DNA of 27,179 bases from the NCBI GenBank assembly GCA_002712575.1, contig PATZ01000033.1:9767-36945 (forward strand). Reading direction: 5' to 3'. The stretch is from Methanobacteriota archaeon (lineage in GTDB: Archaea; Thermoplasmatota; Poseidoniia; Poseidoniales; Thalassarchaeaceae). The position numbers were made by a program, and so were the translations under genes. Under the pieces are notes generated by a model. The model saw only the letters and a program-made list of their open reading frames with translations, was not told the origin of the DNA and made no database searches. Shown here in pieces: positions 24,901 to 27,179 of this stretch (position 1 is the stretch's first letter; every line of letters begins with the position of its first letter).

Positions 24901-27179
24901 GTAATTCTAAGTCCGAAAGGTATGCGTCATTATATTCTTGAGGAGTTCTGGGGACAATGGGGCCATCTCCTCTCTGAGATTGATAGAAAGTAGCAATATA
25001 ATCATCCATATCTAAGCCCGATAATCCTGTTGGAGCATGGAAAATTCCTGTAGTTTGACCGCGGTGATAGCCATAGTCCTCATAATATGCACCTCCCAAT
25101 GGATACAAACGGTTATCGATAGCAAAATATCTAATCTCATTGTTTCTTTCTACATTCTCTCCTAAGGAATTATCATAATCTTGAACGGAATAGGTAATAG
25201 AAGAAAGTGAGTGATAAATATCAACTAATTCATCGGTATCGAATGCTGTGACTAAGAAATTTCTCAACATAGCTAATTTAGAATTTGTTTTGTGAATAGC
25301 TGTAGATGGAGAATCAAAATCCTGAATTAAATCATTAGTATATTTATAATTACCAATGTAGTAATGACTTGGAGGTAAATTGTCATTCCAAGATGAAGCA
25401 GTAGAAGACACGGAAGATGAACCGCGGGTTTGGTTGTACAGAGAAAGTGCTGCCGATTTATTTTCACCTAGTGAAGTTTGTAAACCACTAGCATCAACTA
25501 CAATCCATTCTTCAGTAGTAGAAGGAATACCATTAGAATCTAGTAAATAACCACTAAGTAATTCAATATCTTCAGATGATGCATGTAATTTCATTATCCT
25601 ATCTAATACGAATGAGGATTTTGTATTGGCAAGGATATCTGCAAACTCTTGAACTTGAATAGCACTCATTGGATCTAATATCGAATCTAGAAGTTCGGAG
25701 CTAACTTTATCATTGTTATATTTCTTATCGCCCATGGCTAATGTAGCAATAAAAAGTGCGATTGTGTCATCTTGGCCTTGAGAAAGAAGCATGCCACCAC
25801 TATGCGGTATTCCTGACTGGAAATTGTCTGCTACAGTTGGGTGCTGCCCTTGTGCTAAAGCACTAAATCCATAATCCCACCAAGATAAGAATGCTGGACG
25901 ATTACTAAATCCTTTATCCCTATCTTGCTCTTCTAACCATGCATAAGCATCATTCCAACCATACGAATTAAAACTGGGGCCAAAGGTACCCATATATTCC
26001 AACCCATTGACTGATGAAGGATCATAATCTCCTCCGCCAAGAATAGAGAATTCACCTAGCAAATTTTCCCTTAAAATATCTGGAGTTATGTCGTAAATGG
26101 CTTTATCGACGTCTGTTGCAGATTGTGAGTTCCTAGGTATCCCTGAGTCAATACCATAAGTCACATGTTGAGTAAAAACCAGCATGAAAACAACCATCAA
26201 AACGGGCACTCCAACACTTCTTTTGGTAGCAGGCCAAAGAGAATTAAATCTAGCACGAGGAGTACCTATGCCCGAATTTCTCCATTCTTTGGAAAAGTTA
26301 GCAAAGTTAGCGGATTGCCAAAGCATTGCAATTCCTATTCCTCCCAAGATAGCCATTACAGGTGTAGCGTTAATGATAAATCTCCCAGCAGACCATGCCA
26401 TATAGGTGGAAATGATTCCCCAAGAACCAAGTAAAGTAAATGACATTTTGTTTGTTCTAGCACCTCTCCAAAGGAAAACAAAAGCACAACCTAATCCTAT
26501 TAATGCTACAATTGGACCATATGATGCAAATAAAACTCCTCTACTAGGTGCTTGAGCTTCACCAATTGTCCCGAAGATTTTATTTTTATCAAAGTAAAAA
26601 CCACCAGAGAAGAGTATGTCCCATCCGGCATATAAATTCGCTTCTTGTAATAAATACAATGAGACCAGTGTTAGAGATATGAGGATGGCACCGACACCTA
26701 GAACAAGTAACCATGGCTTGTCCCTGTAAGAACAAGATGTCCAACCAAGAAGTAACGTAAAACCGATTATGTAGAACAAGGGTTGTAATCCACTAGGATC
26801 CAAAACCAAATTTAAACCAGGCCATGCATAAAATGGCAAAGGTATCAAAAGAACTGTAAATAACATTTGCAAACTTGCAGCCGTGAGTTGTAAACTATCT
26901 TTGGAGCGAAATAGATTGAATAAGACCTGTAGTGAAAATACAAGAAATAGGATTCCAGGACCATAAACGAAACCTTTCCAACCCAAAGCCATAACGGCGA
27001 AAGCGATTCCTGCTAAAGTAGCATTGGACATTACCTTGGGATTCCTGCGCCAAGTCTCTCTTATTCCAGCAAATAAATATAGAGGGTTTGATGATGTTTT
27101 TTGGAAAATACGCTCCTGATTCATGCTAGAAATAGATCTAATCCAAAAGTAAAATGCTGTTGATAAAAGTAAAATTGCA
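18998..27179 (-). CDS. aglB: STT3/AglB oligosaccharyltransferase fused to a giant ectodomain (N-terminus beyond the right edge)
   Basis: STT3/AglB transfers a lipid-linked oligosaccharide to Asn in N-x-S/T at the outer face of the membrane. The first in-window Met (27124) gives 2,708 residues, but the frame is open to base 27179 with hydrophobic codons. Together with the absence of the first DxD loop, this shows the start lies outside the window. Numbering from that Met, about nine membrane helices lie in 33-325. The TIGE loop motif is near 184, an Arg-containing SAGRFIINATP helix near 244, and the catalytic WWDYG signature at 415-419, followed by VADN. LDRIMKLH near 500 may be the DxxK/DxxM-type motif. 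AglB-like soluble domains reach about 1040. Then come about 1,650 extra residues of carboxypeptidase-regulatory/CNA-B-like and CARDB-like sandwiches, about thirty sequons, and a final helix (about 2677-2700) with a basic tail. The usual AglB length is 600-1,000 residues. Confidence 0.9.
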   Translation of the reverse strand, partial: AILLLSTAFYFWIRSISSMNQERIFQKTSSNPLYLFAGIRETWRRNPKVMSNATLAGIAFAVMALGWKGFVYGPGILFLVFSLQVLFNLFRSKDSLQLTAASLQMLFTVLLIPLPFYAWPGLNLVLDPSGLQPLFYIIGFTLLLGWTSCSYRDKPWLLVLGVGAILISLTLVSLYLLQEANLYAGWDILFSGGFYFDKNKIFGTIGEAQAPSRGVLFASYGPIVALIGLGCAFVFLWRGARTNKMSFTLLGSWGIISTYMAWSAGRFIINATPVMAILGGIGIAMLWQSANFANFSKEWRNSGIGTPRARFNSLWPATKRSVGVPVLMVVFMLVFTQHVTYGIDSGIPRNSQSATDVDKAIYDITPDILRENLLGEFSILGGGDYDPSSVNGLEYMGTFGPSFNSYGWNDAYAWLEEQDRDKGFSNRPAFLSWWDYGFSALAQGQHPTVADNFQSGIPHSGGMLLSQGQDDTIALFIATLAMGDKKYNNDKVSSELLDSILDPMSAIQVQEFADILANTKSSFVLDRIMKLHASSEDIELLSGYLLDSNGIPSTTEEWIVVDASGLQTSLGENKSAALSLYNQTRGSSSVSSTASSWNDNLPPSHYYIGNYKYTNDLIQDFDSPSTAIHKTNSKLAMLRNFLVTAFDTDELVDIYHSLSSITYSVQDYDNSLGENVERNNEIRYFAIDNRLYPLGGAYYEDYGYHRGQTTGIFHAPTGLSGLDMDDYIATFYQSQRGDGPIVPRTPQEYNDAYLSDLELQQSGALSDSSQVIRYVDIDYQHQENFFETMVAKTYVGYGSSTLGLEGDAETPSVWVNPSATNRIGAPGSYLQNAWTLPGAMMNHMVISNWYDNDYDNDGTLNANDDSKCEASIESNTTSNLTVGDDNIELYDASQFPFIGGASLYHIEGNLSIDWTGKDGNTLTGVSGLSKDVSMNSLLSHNPNPLCNSIYDSNHFVKILKYYSGATLEGTVSLDGEGIVPNARILIERDAFSGEDIIDHDSRTYWIPIGYTDANSEGEFSFTVPSGKIRVSAFIGEPDLDSARAAIMSSDVGQTMFELTIENNNQQRLINHVSGILGNVSGSTWLSETVINVSGEQGHSNGVEKIEVSIDVSSSSSSGVLSWSGNADFNGDPILDAQVILSPSSDRIVLDDYIVTTSNGSVEGIDLQFQGEGEVSFSGPGSVRSDNILSVSDFTGTHIQSIYNNHSVSGDGLFTGVGKISNALIHDMVEINDCEDNSIPEGENICKLAEEEYLMDGSFNASGKYTSVGVSTFTRSLNQATLIGSGTFTTSDDENLDSYGVINGTGTFSGTGLFSGPMVQPGTFTVNNAIPGLYDISLILEDGTMVDLDDTFNVPLLSSLAPVLVDVPAGSISGLLIDSSGEVVNSPISLIPDDNTTVSDNAVEDCSITGYAPCLIYPDEEGKIIFGPITPGTYIAEIDSDNDGMPEVQEIFVFDIDTSLDATFPSPLPDTSDIHFTILDDGETLGDLNISFYPVNAPDQQVSAKYNSESSDYFVELTHGTWILSHNIDDNKQIWESIDVGSEDLNLEINIEISKKISGMVKNTIQTDPITGDPIEDALPNTLVSFYWNDLSTSTYTNLEGEFEVTLPINSVVDASVQYSLDKAYSSNIRFTVNDILADSQNITLIVEESVIIEGTVSIDVIGNYYSDALKDWSEISVIASQTPENSSLPDIRQIVDSSGNFQMYMKEGDWRFSLDGNSLESTDQNISINSTNKIVDLTMVSTKSTILIDFYIDHSKDGNISNGTPVSYPFAIKSLNPFIPVREISLDSPEWISEGRAEVNMTPGSYSIAIDRPNPDSGNLFDTLYTTNDNINIGLISENISTSIAFEPNWLTNITFNNESGGALSDHLVRFKDIENGWLLSFMTDSTGSISEYIPEGEWMVIVETFEADAGIHQSLREPVSITSASAGINSSMNTAEVAMVNIILLDDNLPLSDIQINLISTERGIVDSPYSNDLGIIELKIEPGLWNLELNYTDSEGVMWIVESMPISDSGLTAGNNTDVLLNVTKLVTVKGTVFWDLNDNQQPNFGEGVSNVTVTLNSTTETHILTTDENGAWSIYLLYGGTWNISTYIEGFSNETSSISLISNSNSKHIQITAGTVPVSGSISYIDEDQFDQIKDDLTILLVPAEGIVRDRVIPNLVLDSEDSWNGEWNAMVEPGDWTVWAFVSSSSDVPYLVSVESFNVGVDGGSIDSELSLGGKLLLDTEWLDYDGISHPLTDIESHNIVIKLQDSGISWDESLNSEGLLELILPVGRMDASSSFNITQEERNMDYYGGQGATIRPSQDTPVTTLVIDRLSKQDISVSDIGDGYALLSLNNTNCTSDCDYENIEFSLKIDYLGHQAFDSYSVTAVVPGADGEEWSVEFKNSTGEWSSSTTIDLGLQNTLVLNNFDVRVNPPNESVAHHLSNGHQIRIIFTTDQGYSLEHPLLVNVPQNNMFTSIGYAEEVIGVAPGAPSVINFDFINDGNGDDVFTFDFSVDSVENWNLAGINSQPIAPFSEGQTSVTITPPINMSEEPYKLSLSVTDTADNSYGPFDVIIQKSSPILSLSSSSKIQLLSGDSGPIAGEIATYLVKVENDGLIDAESVELNVILCEDIYCNERINVNGSDIRNVPANGEATFYVEMNFKNIEVGKYFVQIYFTDIPRIDSSDLMSCVDLTPGQTECTMEAQTLAPGTDTDQPILGYAVGIFLLIIILYIISRSTRRPGAPF
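19000..24005 (-). other. C-terminal ectodomain extension of the STT3 protein
   Basis: This covers residues about 1040 to the end. At least five beta-sandwich units open with a hydrophobic-x-G-x-[VIL] strand like those of carboxypeptidase-regulatory/SdrD B-like domains: GSISGLLID, KKISGMVKN, VIIEGTVSI, TVKGTVFWD and PVSGSISYI. They are followed by two CARDB/NEW-like units (about 2445-2530 and 2560-2640) and a transmembrane helix. No catalytic motif is apparent. It looks like a stalk or binding surface attached to the glycosylation enzyme. Confidence 0.7.
23205..23850 (-). repeat. Glycine-rich short-period repeat block in the STT3 extension
   Basis: Residues about 1093-1305 repeat a strand-like theme of aromatic-x-G-x-G at irregular spacing: FQGEGEVSFSGPG, VSGDGLFTGVGK, IGSGTFTTS and INGTGTFSGTGLFSG. 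The period and glycine spacing differ from the flanking Ig-like units and suggest a small beta-solenoid or roll. I know no family for it. Confidence 0.45.

Noticed and set aside
26165..26434. Plus-strand open frames of 60-90 codons opposite the STT3 gene
   Set aside because: They lie entirely antisense to conserved membrane segments of STT3, have no family signature and no start signals. Similar antisense frames at 19121-19375, 22197-22424, 22752-22934, 23028-23225 and 23988-24170 are shadows too.
27122..27179. ATG at 27124 as the true start of the STT3 gene
   Set aside because: The frame continues without a stop to the window edge with hydrophobic codons, and the family's N-terminal DxD loop is missing from the in-window protein.

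Overview
The window reads as a stretch of archaeal chromosome. It is AT-rich and densely packed. It encodes an archaeal-type oligosaccharyltransferase (STT3/AglB, with a WWDYG motif) and a UPF0201/DUF54 protein, a family known from archaea. Some genes are preceded by TATA-like boxes placed so that transcription would begin at or very near the start codon. Very large secreted calcium-repeat proteins, a bacterial-type DnaJ and an anchored subtilase together recall planktonic Thermoplasmatota, most likely marine group II (Poseidoniales, low-GC branch). That assignment is an inference from gene content, not a measured placement. I see no tRNA, rRNA, CRISPR array, insertion sequence or phage gene. 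No gap between genes exceeds about 180 bases.

Layout. Bases 1-3936 hold small housekeeping or unknown genes: the end of an unknown gene cut by the left edge, dnaJ with an upstream membrane zinc-ribbon gene on the minus strand, a UPF0201 protein and a two-helix membrane protein on the plus strand, and an unknown minus-strand gene. Bases 3973-9681 (minus) encode a 1,902-residue secreted protein built of about two dozen Asp-rich calcium-binding repeats around a predicted beta-propeller. A short divergent promoter region separates it from a YycJ/WalJ-like metallo-beta-lactamase-fold protein (plus). This gene runs tail to tail into a STAND NTPase regulator (winged helix, NTPase, TPR; minus). Bases 13298-27179 are all minus strand: a parallel beta-helix surface protein with a C-terminal anchor, a membrane-anchored subtilisin, and an STT3 oligosaccharyltransferase fused to a huge ectodomain and cut by the right edge.

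How the genes may work together. Four of the five largest products act outside or across the membrane, and they sit beside the enzyme that N-glycosylates surface proteins and beside a surface protease. The simplest reading is a cell-surface locus: STT3 glycosylates exported proteins, the anchored subtilase processes or recycles them, and the calcium-repeat and beta-helix proteins are cell-surface or released products. The STAND protein could be a local regulator. This link rests on adjacency only. The most unusual object is the STT3 gene: after an ordinary catalytic region it continues for about 1,650 residues of repeated beta-sandwich domains with about thirty N-glycosylation sequons and a second membrane anchor.
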